From positions 1-44,125 of the forward strand of contig NZ_JANYGH010000077.1 in NCBI RefSeq assembly GCF_025362475.1: a DNA stretch of 44,125 nt, in the 5' to 3' direction. The notes beneath the pieces were generated by a model. That model searched no databases and was not told the DNA's origin. It saw only the letters and a program-made list of their open reading frames with translations. The translations under genes were made by a program, and so were the position numbers. Source of the DNA: Mucilaginibacter sp. Its GTDB lineage: Bacteria > Bacteroidota > Bacteroidia > Sphingobacteriales > Sphingobacteriaceae. This document shows, piece by piece, positions 8,074 through 16,494 of the stretch (the first letter of the stretch is position 1; the number at the start of each line of letters is the position of its first letter).

Positions 8074-8150
8074 GTTTGAAACAAAATTAGAGCAATAACA
8101 GGGATGTTAAATATGCCAATTATGAGATAAAGGATGGCCCAGCGAACTTA
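8074..8150 (-). promoter_or_regulatory. Promoter/operator block 2 (duplicated) before the AhpD-like gene
   Basis: This is the second copy of the block at 7487-7563. The promoter elements sit at identical spacing (TTTA, 18 bases, TAATTTTG). The copy reaches exactly into the stop codon of the MocR gene (8148-8150); similarity to the other copy ends there. The regulator just upstream is the obvious candidate to bind it. Confidence 0.7.
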
Positions 8151-9611
8151 ATGCACTACCTTTTTCAGGATCCCGAGTGCTTCCACTATTTCATTTTCCT
8201 CAAGTGAAGCAAAGCCCAGTCTCAGCGCATTGGTAACAAAGGATTCGTTCTTATAAAAATTCCCATTGTCGATGTAGAGTCCTTTTTTTAATGCGTCTTC
8301 AGACATTTTGGTCAGATCGATCTTTTTATCAAAAGTAGACCACACCGCAAGCCCTCCTTCCGGAATTCTGAATTGTATCTCATCATTAAAGTCGGATTTA
8401 AGTATCTCACAAAAAAGGTTCCGGCGTTGCTTGTAAATTTTTAATGACTTCCTAAAATGTCTTTCCATCTCCCCATCGTCAAACATCACGGCAAATGCTT
8501 CCTCCAACAGTGTGTCTCCCTGTCGGTCTATCAGTTCTCTTAATGAAGATGCGGCATCAATAAATGCTGATGGTCCTGCCATAAACCCAATGCGCAGGGC
8601 AGGGGCAAAGGTCTTCGAAATCGAACCGATATAAATTACATTTTGATTATGATCGATACTTGCCAAAGGCAGGTAGGGCTTATTATCATAATGAAAATCA
8701 AAATCATAGTCGTCTTCGATAATGGCAAAACGGTGTTCTTTAGCAAGATTTAATAGTTTCAACCTCCGTTCGGTACTCATGGTTACCGCCGTTGGAAAAT
8801 GATGATGTGGTATCACATATACTGCCTTTATTTTCTTATGCTGTAAAATCTCTTCGAGATAATCAACATCCATTCCGTTGTGATCAATCGGAATCCGCAG
8901 AAGGTTGGCACCGGCATGTTTGAAAACATCATCTGCAGAAGTATAGTTTGAAATTCCAACGGCTATATTATCTGAAGGTTGGAGCAGCAGTTGTGCAGCT
9001 AAGTAGATTCCCATCTGGCTACCCTTTGTAATCAGTATATTTTCAGAAGAAACAATTAAGCCCCTGGTATTGGAAAGGTACTTGCAAATAGCTACGCGAA
9101 GATGTTCTGACCCTTTGGAGCTGCCATATTTCAGAATGTTTTTCCCATGAAATCTTCTGGAAAGACTTCGATATTCGCGCATGAGCAGATCTACCGGCGC
9201 CAGGCGCACATCGGGAAAGCCATCATCAATAGCGAGCGTAGTTTTCTGTAGATTTTTGGTGGGTATGGCATTTGCAAAATTATTTTTCCATATGAAAGCC
9301 TCCTGAGCACTGTTGTTTTTGTTAGCTTCAGGTAGTATCCGTTTGGAACGTACCGGTAGCCTGGAAAGTACAAACACGCCCTTGCGCTCAATAGATTCAG
9401 CCCAACCCTGGCTAATCAATTCTTCATATGCCAGTTTTACCGTGTTTCTGTTAATGCTAATCAAATCTGCCAGTATACGGGAGCTTGGCAATATATCAGA
9501 TGGCTGTAGTGTACCACTGGTGATTAATGATATAAAACTGTTGCACACCTGGATGTATAGTGATACAGCTGCATTTCTATCAATTTGGATTAATGATTTG
9601 TAGGGTAACAT
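8148..9611 (-). CDS. MocR-type (GntR + aminotransferase) transcriptional regulator
   Basis: The N-terminal winged helix-turn-helix of the GntR family spans about residues 10-75 (LPSSRILADLISINRNTVKL). It is fused to a class-I aminotransferase-like domain, the MocR/PdxR arrangement. The PLP-binding lysine is present in IGSISKTFAPALRIGF, and the conserved IIEDDYDFDFHY lies before it. MocR regulators bind PLP or an amino-compound adduct and often activate nearby genes. I start it at ATG 9611 (MLPYKSLIQIDRNAAVSLY), which begins the family-conserved region; the open frame extends to 9659 but those 16 residues look non-conserved and overlap the divergent promoters. It is divergent from an azoreductase and upstream of the two genes that share the duplicated operator-like block. 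Confidence 0.9.
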   Translation of the reverse strand: MLPYKSLIQIDRNAAVSLYIQVCNSFISLITSGTLQPSDILPSSRILADLISINRNTVKLAYEELISQGWAESIERKGVFVLSRLPVRSKRILPEANKNNSAQEAFIWKNNFANAIPTKNLQKTTLAIDDGFPDVRLAPVDLLMREYRSLSRRFHGKNILKYGSSKGSEHLRVAICKYLSNTRGLIVSSENILITKGSQMGIYLAAQLLLQPSDNIAVGISNYTSADDVFKHAGANLLRIPIDHNGMDVDYLEEILQHKKIKAVYVIPHHHFPTAVTMSTERRLKLLNLAKEHRFAIIEDDYDFDFHYDNKPYLPLASIDHNQNVIYIGSISKTFAPALRIGFMAGPSAFIDAASSLRELIDRQGDTLLEEAFAVMFDDGEMERHFRKSLKIYKQRRNLFCEILKSDFNDEIQFRIPEGGLAVWSTFDKKIDLTKMSEDALKKGLYIDNGNFYKNESFVTNALRLGFASLEENEIVEALGILKKVVH

Positions 9612-9689
9612 CTGGGCTGTGGTTTTTATAGAAACTGGTATGCAAATATAATCCAGCATCGCTATACTTTTGTATATAAAATTATCGAA
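9612..9689. promoter_or_regulatory. Divergent promoters between MocR gene and azoreductase
   Basis: On the plus strand TACTTTTG (9665-9672) is a perfect TAnnTTTG -7 box 17 bases before the azoreductase ATG. On the minus strand TATATTTG (9643-9650 complement) serves the MocR gene. The -7 boxes are only 14 bases apart, so the two promoters overlap and a regulator bound here would affect both. I do not see a full copy of the 43-base block found at 7521 and 8108. Confidence 0.55.
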
Positions 9690-10349
9690 ATGAAAAAAGT
9701 ATTGGTCATTAATTCAAGTGCAAGGGCGCTTAGATCTCATAGCAGAAAACTCACCGAAGTATTTATAGATCACTGGAAAACTATTCATACCGATCCAATT
9801 ATCAATTTTCGGGAATTGGGAAGTACCGATGTGCCCCACATCAACGAAAATTGGATTGCCGCAGCTTTCAAACCTGCAGCAGCAAGATCAGAAGAAGAAA
9901 TTGAAGCTTTAAAAACAAGCGATACTTATATCTCCGAACTCCGGGAAGCTGATGTTATTGTTCTTGCTTCTCCAATGTACAACTGGTCAATTCCCAGTGC
10001 GCTTAAGGCCTATATTGATCAGGTTCTAAGGGTTAATGAAACCTGGAAGTTTAACCCAGCCAATATGCAGAACCCGTATATAGGTCTGCTTGAAAATAAA
10101 ACATTATTTCTTTTACTTTCAAGAGGTGCCCAGGGATATGAAAAAGGAGAATATAACGAGCATATGAACTTCCAGAGCAACTATTTGAAAACCGTATTTA
10201 ATATTATAGGGATCAGCAATATTCATGTGATCGCCATAAACGGAGAATCATTTGCGCCGGAGGATTTTAAAAAGTCGATAGATACATCGCACCAAAATAT
10301 CAAAGATTTGATTGAGATGGAATTGGCGCACATTGTGCTGGAAAATTGA
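9690..10349 (+). CDS. azoR: FMN-dependent NADH-azoreductase/quinone reductase
   Basis: A 219-residue flavodoxin-like NAD(P)H dehydrogenase of the AzoR type, which reduces quinones and azo compounds by two-electron transfer through FMN. Visible motifs are the N-terminal KVLVINSSARALRSHSRKL phosphate-binding loop for FMN and LASPMYNWSIPSALKAYIDQ (about residues 91-110), the FMN-contacting segment characteristic of AzoR. The SRGAQGY loop (about 143-149) also fits. Length is slightly above the usual 200. It is transcribed divergently from the MocR regulator with overlapping promoters, so it is probably controlled by it. Confidence 0.88.
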   Translation: MKKVLVINSSARALRSHSRKLTEVFIDHWKTIHTDPIINFRELGSTDVPHINENWIAAAFKPAAARSEEEIEALKTSDTYISELREADVIVLASPMYNWSIPSALKAYIDQVLRVNETWKFNPANMQNPYIGLLENKTLFLLLSRGAQGYEKGEYNEHMNFQSNYLKTVFNIIGISNIHVIAINGESFAPEDFKKSIDTSHQNIKDLIEMELAHIVLEN

Positions 10350-10529
10350 ACAAAGTTATCATCGTCACAGAAAAGCCCTTTTTTTGCCAACTCCTGCTTT
10401 CAATACAAATAAAGAGTTTTCTACAGATACCTTTGAATCGTTGGTCATTTTGGGGGCCGGCTGTATCAAATGAAACTTTTAGCAACAGAAAACTAAATCT
10501 GTAATGTTAGGTGACATAAAAACACATCA

Positions 10530-11480
10530 ATGAAAAACAATGCACTTAAAGGAAGCATTTTGGTTGCGCTGGGAGCGTCGAGCTATGGAATGCTGGCAAC
10601 CTTTGTAAAAATGGCCTATCATGAAGGATTCAGCACAGCAGAAGTAACGCTTTCGCAGTTCGGTTTGGGATTTGCAGGGCTCTTTATTTTAGCCTTATTC
10701 CGTAAACGGGGGGCGGTGCCAGAAACAAAAGCATCAGGCACTAATGGCATATTTAAGTTAATAGTTGCGGGAACATCTATGGGGCTAACCAGCGTTTTCT
10801 ACTATATGGCGGTTCAGTACGTACCGGTGAGTGTTGCAATTGTATTGTTAATGCAAACGGTGTGGATGGGCGTTATCCTGGAGATGATTTTGCATAAAAA
10901 GGCGCCTGGATTACGTAAGATAGCGTCAGTTTTTATTATTATAGCCGGAACAATACTGGCCACCAGTTTGCTTAAACAATCCGTTAGTATCAGCTGGGCT
11001 GGATTTGGCTGGGGAATAATTGCCGCCCTTTCCTACACAGCAACTATGTATTCATCAAACAACATCGAACTGCATTTCCCTCCCCTAAAAAGAAGCCTTT
11101 ATATGATCCTAGGCGGATTGATTATTATTGCTTTTATTTTTCATTCATCTTTGAATCAGCAGTTTTCATATGCCATATTTTTGCGCTGGGGCCTTCTGCT
11201 TTCATTGTTTGGAACAATCCTTCCGCCCTTGCTGTTTACCAGGGGAATGCCGCTAACAGGCATGGGGCTGGGAGCCATTATTGCAACTGTAGAAATACCG
11301 GTATCTGTATTAATGGCAAACATCCTGTTAAAGGAGCCTGTCAGCTTTCTGCAATGGGTGGGTGTTATTCTGATCCTGTTTGCGGTAGTGTTGATGAATA
11401 TCGGAAAAAAAGAAAAAAAGGAGGAGTTAGTGTTAGTTAACGCAAAAGAAAAATCTGAACTTTTTCTGGTCGATTTGTAA
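10530..11480 (+). CDS. EamA/DMT family membrane exporter
   Basis: A 316-residue polytopic inner-membrane protein with about ten hydrophobic segments arranged as two EamA repeats (about residues 5-145 and 160-295). This is the drug/metabolite transporter superfamily layout, with typical motifs such as YYMAVQYVPVSVAIVLL and GVILILFAVVL. Members usually export amino acids or metabolites; substrate cannot be read from sequence. It ends in a basic, charged cytoplasmic tail (about 298-316). It is monocistronic, 180 bases after the azoreductase and convergent with the YoaK gene. Confidence 0.88.
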   Translation: MKNNALKGSILVALGASSYGMLATFVKMAYHEGFSTAEVTLSQFGLGFAGLFILALFRKRGAVPETKASGTNGIFKLIVAGTSMGLTSVFYYMAVQYVPVSVAIVLLMQTVWMGVILEMILHKKAPGLRKIASVFIIIAGTILATSLLKQSVSISWAGFGWGIIAALSYTATMYSSNNIELHFPPLKRSLYMILGGLIIIAFIFHSSLNQQFSYAIFLRWGLLLSLFGTILPPLLFTRGMPLTGMGLGAIIATVEIPVSVLMANILLKEPVSFLQWVGVILILFAVVLMNIGKKEKKEELVLVNAKEKSELFLVDL

Positions 11481-11513
11481 TTGAATCGTGACGGCTATTA
11501 TTCCCCATAACGC

Positions 11514-11543
11514 AAGAAGGCCTGCATTTAAACAGGCCTTCTT
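11514..11543. terminator. Shared hairpin between convergent genes
   Basis: AAGAAGGCCTG (11514-11524) and CAGGCCTTCTT (11533-11543) form a perfect 11-base stem with an 8-base loop, midway between the ends of the exporter (plus) and the YoaK gene (minus). The T-runs are short on both sides, so bidirectional termination is likely but not certain. Confidence 0.6.
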
Positions 11544-11571
11544 CATAATATTATTTTCAGTATAATTTAAA

Positions 11572-12252
11572 TTACACTGGTTGCACAGCGGCGGTTTTAT
11601 TGGTGATCCAATAGCAAATGATCATAGCTACGCCGGGTAAAATAATTACTCCTAAACCGAAGTTTTTGGCCATCAGTGCGCCAAGGAGACAACCAATCAG
11701 GAAGCCCCCGATAGTGGTGCTTTGTTTTTTGAGACTTTCCCAGGTTAAAATATCTTTAAACCCAGATGTAATGATGCTGCCCAGATCAAGTGCTGCCTGT
11801 GTTACATTACCCGTCATCATGGTGGTAGGGCCGTATGTTTCTTTGGCAAATAGTTTACCAAATGCATTTTGCAGGCCCATTGCAAGTACAACCAGCATCA
11901 CAACCGAATAGCCCACCCAATCCAGTTTAGGAACGTGGACGAAGGCAATTGCCGCCGCGCCACTTATTAATAATACTATCCCTTCCAGCAATAGGATCTT
12001 GTGCCTGTTTAATGCCCGGGATGCTATCTGGCCACCTATTATAACGGCTATGATAAATACAGGGAATGTTAAAAGCTTGATCCATGCCTGCGAATCTGAC
12101 CCTTTAATGATCTGGTAGGCAAAAACGATAAAGTTTCCGGTTACGTGGGCAGAGAATATGGAATCGGCTGCAACAAATGTTACGGTATCACAATAACCGG
12201 CTACTGCTGCAAGTAGCAGGGTAACAAACCATACACCCTTTTGAGTCTCCAT
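11572..12252 (-). CDS. YoaK/DUF1275 family membrane protein
   Basis: A 226-residue inner-membrane protein with about six hydrophobic helices and the family signatures GYCDTVTFV near the N-terminus, FSAHVTGNFIVFA, and later GLQNAFGKLF with TTMMTGNVTQ. The DUF1275 (YoaK) family is widespread and its transport or other role is unknown. Its ATG at 12252 lies four bases after the Dps stop (12257), so it is the second gene of a dps-yoaK operon. Confidence 0.88.
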   Translation of the reverse strand: METQKGVWFVTLLLAAVAGYCDTVTFVAADSIFSAHVTGNFIVFAYQIIKGSDSQAWIKLLTFPVFIIAVIIGGQIASRALNRHKILLLEGIVLLISGAAAIAFVHVPKLDWVGYSVVMLVVLAMGLQNAFGKLFAKETYGPTTMMTGNVTQAALDLGSIITSGFKDILTWESLKKQSTTIGGFLIGCLLGALMAKNFGLGVIILPGVAMIICYWITNKTAAVQPV

Positions 12253-12256
12253 AAGG

Positions 12257-12730
12257 TTATCTTAAATGCGATCTCAGCATCCAGGCCATTTTTTCATGCG
12301 TTTCCATTAAGCCAGTTACATAATCGCTGGTTCCAAGGTCTTTTAAGTCATTGGCAAAGTAATTAATGTTTTCGCGCAGGTGGATGATCAAACTTTCATG
12401 GTCGGTTAAAAGCTCTGTAATAAAACCGGTACCATCATTTTTTTCGTGCAAAGTTTCCGAAATATGAGTCAGCTCCAAAAAGAGTTTAAGCGTGGCCGGT
12501 GCGTAGTGACCAAGCGATCTGATCCTTTCTGCAACACCATCCATAATTTCGTCCAGTTGCTCATACTGAGCTTCAAAAAACAGGTGTTTGCTATGAAAAT
12601 CCGGACCTTCAACATTCCAATGTGCATTTCTTGTTTTTGTATACAGTAAGTACTCATCCGCCAGGATAACGTTTAAGGCATGCGCTACTTTAGCTAAATT
12701 GTCCTTAGATATTCCGATTTTTGGTTCCAT
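12257..12730 (-). CDS. dps: Dps family DNA-protecting ferritin-like protein
   Basis: A 157-residue four-helix ferritin-like protein that oxidises and stores iron, protecting DNA against peroxide. The inter-subunit ferroxidase ligands are present: the H of NAHWNV, the H of FHSKH, and D and E in LDEIMDGVAERI. The length is normal for Dps. It is the first gene of an operon with the YoaK-type membrane protein. No operator is recognisable in the 235 bases upstream. Confidence 0.92.
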   Translation of the reverse strand: MEPKIGISKDNLAKVAHALNVILADEYLLYTKTRNAHWNVEGPDFHSKHLFFEAQYEQLDEIMDGVAERIRSLGHYAPATLKLFLELTHISETLHEKNDGTGFITELLTDHESLIIHLRENINYFANDLKDLGTSDYVTGLMETHEKMAWMLRSHLR

Positions 12731-12965
12731 TTTAATTTTAGTTTTATGTTGATTAATTTAAAAATTCAATAAGTAAATGATGGTATGATTTAACGTGCTG
12801 CCGATGCCGCGAAAAGGATGTTGTTGATGGCTTCATTCACGATATCTAAATTAGAGTTTAAAAAGCAAAACAGAAACACCCTATAGTACACCTAACGCCG
12901 AATAATTATTAACGGGCAGGTTGGGCTTCGTATTTGCCTTTAGTGAATAAGTTAGATTGCAGCGC

Positions 12966-13199
12966 CTAACGCTTGTAATTTTTAATGGTTTCCGCATCCC
13001 TTATTTCCGCATCGTCAGGATTATCACCGGCATTGCGCAATGCCCGGCGCTGTCTCAAAAAGTCCCAGCATTGTTCCAGATCGAGCTGTATTTTGTGCAA
13101 TTGTTTGATGTCTTCGTCCGTCAGGTTTTCTTTCCCGTAAAGTTCTTCTTCGGTTACCGTTAGGTTTTTAATGTGGGATAAAACTTGGTTGTCTTCCAT
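12966..13199 (-). CDS. DUF2630 family small protein
   Basis: A 77-residue acidic helical protein matching DUF2630: an N-terminal I..L..EE segment, then a conserved LDLEQCWDFLRQRRALRNAG block (about residues 41-60) followed by NPDDAEIRD. Function is unknown; the family occurs across Actinobacteria and other phyla. It is a stand-alone gene among stress-related neighbours (dps upstream on the map). Confidence 0.8.
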   Translation of the reverse strand: MEDNQVLSHIKNLTVTEEELYGKENLTDEDIKQLHKIQLDLEQCWDFLRQRRALRNAGDNPDDAEIRDAETIKNYKR

Positions 13200-13365
13200 G
13201 ATATGTTTTTTTATGATTAATTGATGTGGCTAAGATTTCAATAAAAGGGCCAATTAGTTAACTGGCTGATATTTAGTTTTGTACTTGTGTGTTGTTGCTT
13301 TAAGCCCTCACGATATATCATTGATTGGCGAAGGGTTTACTTTTAATGATGGTATTGATGATGCT

Positions 13366-13575
13366 TTACCTGTAAAATAGGTGCAGCAGATATATGGAAT
13401 TGATATAAGCTGAAAGCAGCAGCCCGTGAACAGCAACCCATCCTGTTTTTAAAGATTGCTTATTAACAATATGGAGATCTCCGGTTGTTTCGTCAATTGA
13501 CGAATATAGGCCTTTGCTCAACGCAAAGCTTTTCAACGAAGCCGGAATTGCTGATATAGGTTTTTGTGTTTCCAT
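13366..13575 (-). CDS. Small hypothetical protein
   Basis: A 69-residue open frame starting METQKPISAIPASLKSFALS. The N-terminal part is polar, with GLYSSIDETTGDLHIV, and the C-terminal third is hydrophobic (VHGLLLSAYINSIYLLHLF). No family is recognised, and the ribosome site (AAAAG before the ATG) is weak. It is the best candidate for a gene in the 600-base gap between the DUF2630 gene and efp, but may be spurious. Confidence 0.35.
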   Translation of the reverse strand: METQKPISAIPASLKSFALSKGLYSSIDETTGDLHIVNKQSLKTGWVAVHGLLLSAYINSIYLLHLFYR

Positions 13576-13753
13576 CTTTTCTGAGTTTTAACCTGTTCTC
13601 TGAATTTGATGACGTAAAATTATCGCGCCTTTATAATAATCATAGCTATAAATCGTCCAATGGGCAAAAAGTGTCGTTAAAGCCCTGTTGAAATTTGGTT
13701 GACGGATCGATTAACCGTTGATAGTAACCTTTAAAGAAAGACTTCAATAAAAA

Positions 13754-13779
13754 AGCGGCTTATATTGCTATAAGCCGCT
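13754..13779 (-). terminator. Terminator of efp
   Basis: AGCGGCTTAT (13754-13763) and ATAAGCCGCT (13770-13779) form a perfect 10-base stem with a 6-base loop; the minus strand continues TTTTTTATTG. It lies 22 bases past the efp stop. Confidence 0.88.
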
Positions 13780-13800
13780 CGGTATATCGTTTATGTAAAC

Positions 13801-14361
13801 TTATTTAACACGCTCAAGGTATTCACCTGTACGGGTATCTACTTTTACCTTATCGCCCTGGTTCACAAAAAGTGGAACTTTTATTTCAACACCATTTTCT
13901 GTAGTAGCATATTTCATAGCGCCAGAAGAGGTGTCGCCTTTAACAGCCGGCTCGGCATAGGTAATTTCTAATTCAACATTGTTAGGTGCCTGGGCCATAA
14001 TAGGTTCTTCACTTTCAAAAGAAACTATCACGTTCATTCCTTCTTTTAGGAATTTAACTGCCGGGCCAAATAATGCTTTAGGTATATTGAATTGATCATA
14101 GGTAACATTATCCATGATCACCATAAAATCGCCTTCTTCATACAGGTATTGGAAATCGTTGGTTTCCACACGGCAAATTTCAACCTGCTCGTCAGTAGCT
14201 AAGCGGGCTTCCACAATTTTCCCGGTTTTAATGTTCCGAAATTTATCTAAATAGAAAGCTCCACCTTTACCTGGGGTCCGGTGCAGAACTTCCGTAACTG
14301 TTACCAGTTCGCCGTTGTAACGTAAAATGTTTCCTACTTTAATTTCAGATGCCTTTGCCAT
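13801..14361 (-). CDS. efp: Translation elongation factor P
   Basis: EF-P binds ribosomes stalled at polyproline motifs and promotes peptide-bond formation. The 186-residue protein from MAKASEIKVGNILRYNGEL covers the three beta-barrel domains, with the tip loop RTPGKGGAF (lysine at about residue 32 is the position modified in other bacteria) and the C-terminal signature GDKVKVDTRTGEYLERV. The open frame extends ten codons further to 14391, but the conserved N-terminus begins at ATG 14361. No lysine-modification enzyme gene (epmA or earP) is seen in the window. It has its own terminator. Confidence 0.97.
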   Translation of the reverse strand: MAKASEIKVGNILRYNGELVTVTEVLHRTPGKGGAFYLDKFRNIKTGKIVEARLATDEQVEICRVETNDFQYLYEEGDFMVIMDNVTYDQFNIPKALFGPAVKFLKEGMNVIVSFESEEPIMAQAPNNVELEITYAEPAVKGDTSSGAMKYATTENGVEIKVPLFVNQGDKVKVDTRTGEYLERVK

Positions 14362-14470
14362 GGAAATATAATTATAAAAATTTGAGCCCAAAGATAGATG
14401 CTTTTTGGCTATTTATTGTTTTTAATTATTGGCAGAGTTCCATATCAACTTCAAAATTTAATTAAATTCT

Positions 14471-15940
14471 CTATTTCTTCCTGATTCTTAGCAGGCCATT
14501 GGCTGTAGTTGCATAAATAACGCCTTTTGAATCCTGTACCAATTGGTAAATTGTATGACCGGGTGCCGATGAATTGTTGTTGTGATAGTTTTCCCAGCCG
14601 GTATTTAAATCAAACCTCACCAGGCCAGACTGATCTGTACCTATCCACAAAACATGTTCAAACTTATCATACAGTAAATTTGTAACATGGTTTGATGGCA
14701 TGCCCGAGTTTTTATCATTATAATGCAGCCAGGTGCCATCAGCTTTCAGTACAGCTATGCCTTCATTATCATCGTCGTCCGTCGTTTTATTATCATCGAT
14801 AAGGGAGAAATAAAGATTACCCTTTTCATCTTCTGTTACGCCAGAAATGCATGCGTTTTTTAACGGAGTATCTGATGTGTTAAATGTATTTGGCAAACGG
14901 TCATTCTCAATCATGATACTACCTTTTGAAGTACCTATCCACAAACGTTTCCGGCTATCAACATAGGCGTAATAAACATTACTTGAGGGCAACAGTGGTA
15001 TGGTTTTTTTATTCAATACCACAACCTTGTCTTTTCGCACTACTACCATACCATCTTTGGTGGTAAAAAGAAGTTCGCCGTTGCGGCTTTTTAAAATGTG
15101 GGTAACGTTTGATTTTATAAACTTTTTAAAATCATAAACCTGCCAGCCGGCGTCGGTATACTTGTATATGCCATTGGCGATATAAACCCATTTGTTGTCG
15201 TCTTTGTCTACCGTAACATCCTGCACGGCAGTTTCAGAAGTAAACGGCGAGTTATATTCACTAACCGGGTTAAAGGTTGTTCCATCAAAGCGGGTTAACC
15301 CGTGGGCTGTGGCATACCACAAAACATCAGTGGCATCAATCGCGCAAGATTGACCTATGTTATCCGGCAGTGGCGAATTATACTTTGTCCACGTTGTAAA
15401 TTCATAGTTTTTTAAAGATGGATTATCGTAAACAGCATTTTTATTATAGATCACCGGGTCGCCGGGTGGCTTTAACTGGGCAAGGTCCATTCTTAGCATC
15501 TGGCTTGATATTCTGCCATTGGCTATCCGGAAAATCACATTCACCGATGCAGAAACACGTTGGCCATTTTCGATAGCAGGTTTCCATATACTACCATTCA
15601 GCGCCCTGATCAAATCAGCAGTTAAGGGGCTGTTGGTAACATCAGTATGGCTCAATACGCAGCTAAAACCCGAAGGCTCAACCAAAACCTGGAACGTGAT
15701 TGAACCGGCGGCATCCTTAAACTGGTATTTGCGGTTTATTCTATCGCATAGTTGATTAAGTGTAAACTGCGAACAGGTCGCTCTCGGGCTGCCGCAATCC
15801 ATACAATAGTTTTCGGCACTGCATAAATCTATTTTTTCCAGAAAAAGATTTTGCGCGGAAAGCGCCGCAGGTAAAAAGAAAATAAAAAGGCATATAAGCG
15901 ATAGCTTATAAGTTTTGGATGTGAATAACAATGCTAACAT
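14471..15940 (-). CDS. Secreted TonB_C-like and beta-propeller protein
   Basis: The 489-residue protein has a signal peptide (hydrophobic core about residues 13-28, ending ALSAQ). It is followed by a Cys-rich stretch (CSAENYCMDCGSPRATCSQ) and a domain at about 70-145 resembling the TonB C-terminal fold (ITFQVLVEPSGFSC... and IWKPAIENGQRVSASVNVIF). From about 180 there are several repeats of the two-component-regulator propeller type, with phrases such as DVLWYATAHGLTRFDG, KRLWIGTSKGSIMIEN and HVLWIGTDQSGLVRFD. It ends after the propeller, without a kinase or HTH domain, so it is a soluble periplasmic or surface sensor-like protein. Function is unknown. Confidence 0.8.
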   Translation of the reverse strand: MLALLFTSKTYKLSLICLFIFFLPAALSAQNLFLEKIDLCSAENYCMDCGSPRATCSQFTLNQLCDRINRKYQFKDAAGSITFQVLVEPSGFSCVLSHTDVTNSPLTADLIRALNGSIWKPAIENGQRVSASVNVIFRIANGRISSQMLRMDLAQLKPPGDPVIYNKNAVYDNPSLKNYEFTTWTKYNSPLPDNIGQSCAIDATDVLWYATAHGLTRFDGTTFNPVSEYNSPFTSETAVQDVTVDKDDNKWVYIANGIYKYTDAGWQVYDFKKFIKSNVTHILKSRNGELLFTTKDGMVVVRKDKVVVLNKKTIPLLPSSNVYYAYVDSRKRLWIGTSKGSIMIENDRLPNTFNTSDTPLKNACISGVTEDEKGNLYFSLIDDNKTTDDDDNEGIAVLKADGTWLHYNDKNSGMPSNHVTNLLYDKFEHVLWIGTDQSGLVRFDLNTGWENYHNNNSSAPGHTIYQLVQDSKGVIYATTANGLLRIRKK

Positions 15941-16494
15941 TACGTTTATAAAGTAAAGAAAGCAAACTCAAAACACCAAACTTATAATAGTTAAAAATGG
16001 TTAAAGTATTAGGCTGTGCTGTAACGCTTATAAAGCAACCCGGCAGAAAACAGATTGATAGTACAGAAGTGTTAAAAAATTATATTGTTTTTTGATATTG
16101 ATTTTGCATTTTAGCCTTAAGCTTTTCACATATAAAAACCTTTAAAAAGCAATAAACTTTTTAGCATTTTTTAAATATGTTGCATTTGTAAGTTATTGAT
16201 TTACTATTGTTTATATATGTATATTGATGCGTTGGATAAGAAGTTTTGTGAAATAGATAATCTTGATTGAACAGTTGCAGCCGATTCATTTATTTTTAAT
16301 AATTTGCCCGGCAATTATAGCCTTATAAAATAAACTAGTACAGAAAATGAACCCGAAATGAATTGTATCATTTTTGTTAACCTGTGCGGTTTGTTTATAA
16401 AAAAAAGTTTTTTTCAGATTTTCTGAAGCATTAATACCTACTTAAATTTACTTTAACATCTATACCGTTACTTTGGCCCTATAAAATAAGTTTT
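15941..16494. other. 554-base AT-rich divergent intergenic region
   Basis: It separates the propeller gene (minus) from the ECF sigma gene (plus). A near-consensus -7 box TTACTTTG (16468-16475) lies 19 bases before the GTG start of the sigma gene. I see no ORF, hairpin terminator or RNA gene in the rest. Confidence 0.5.
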
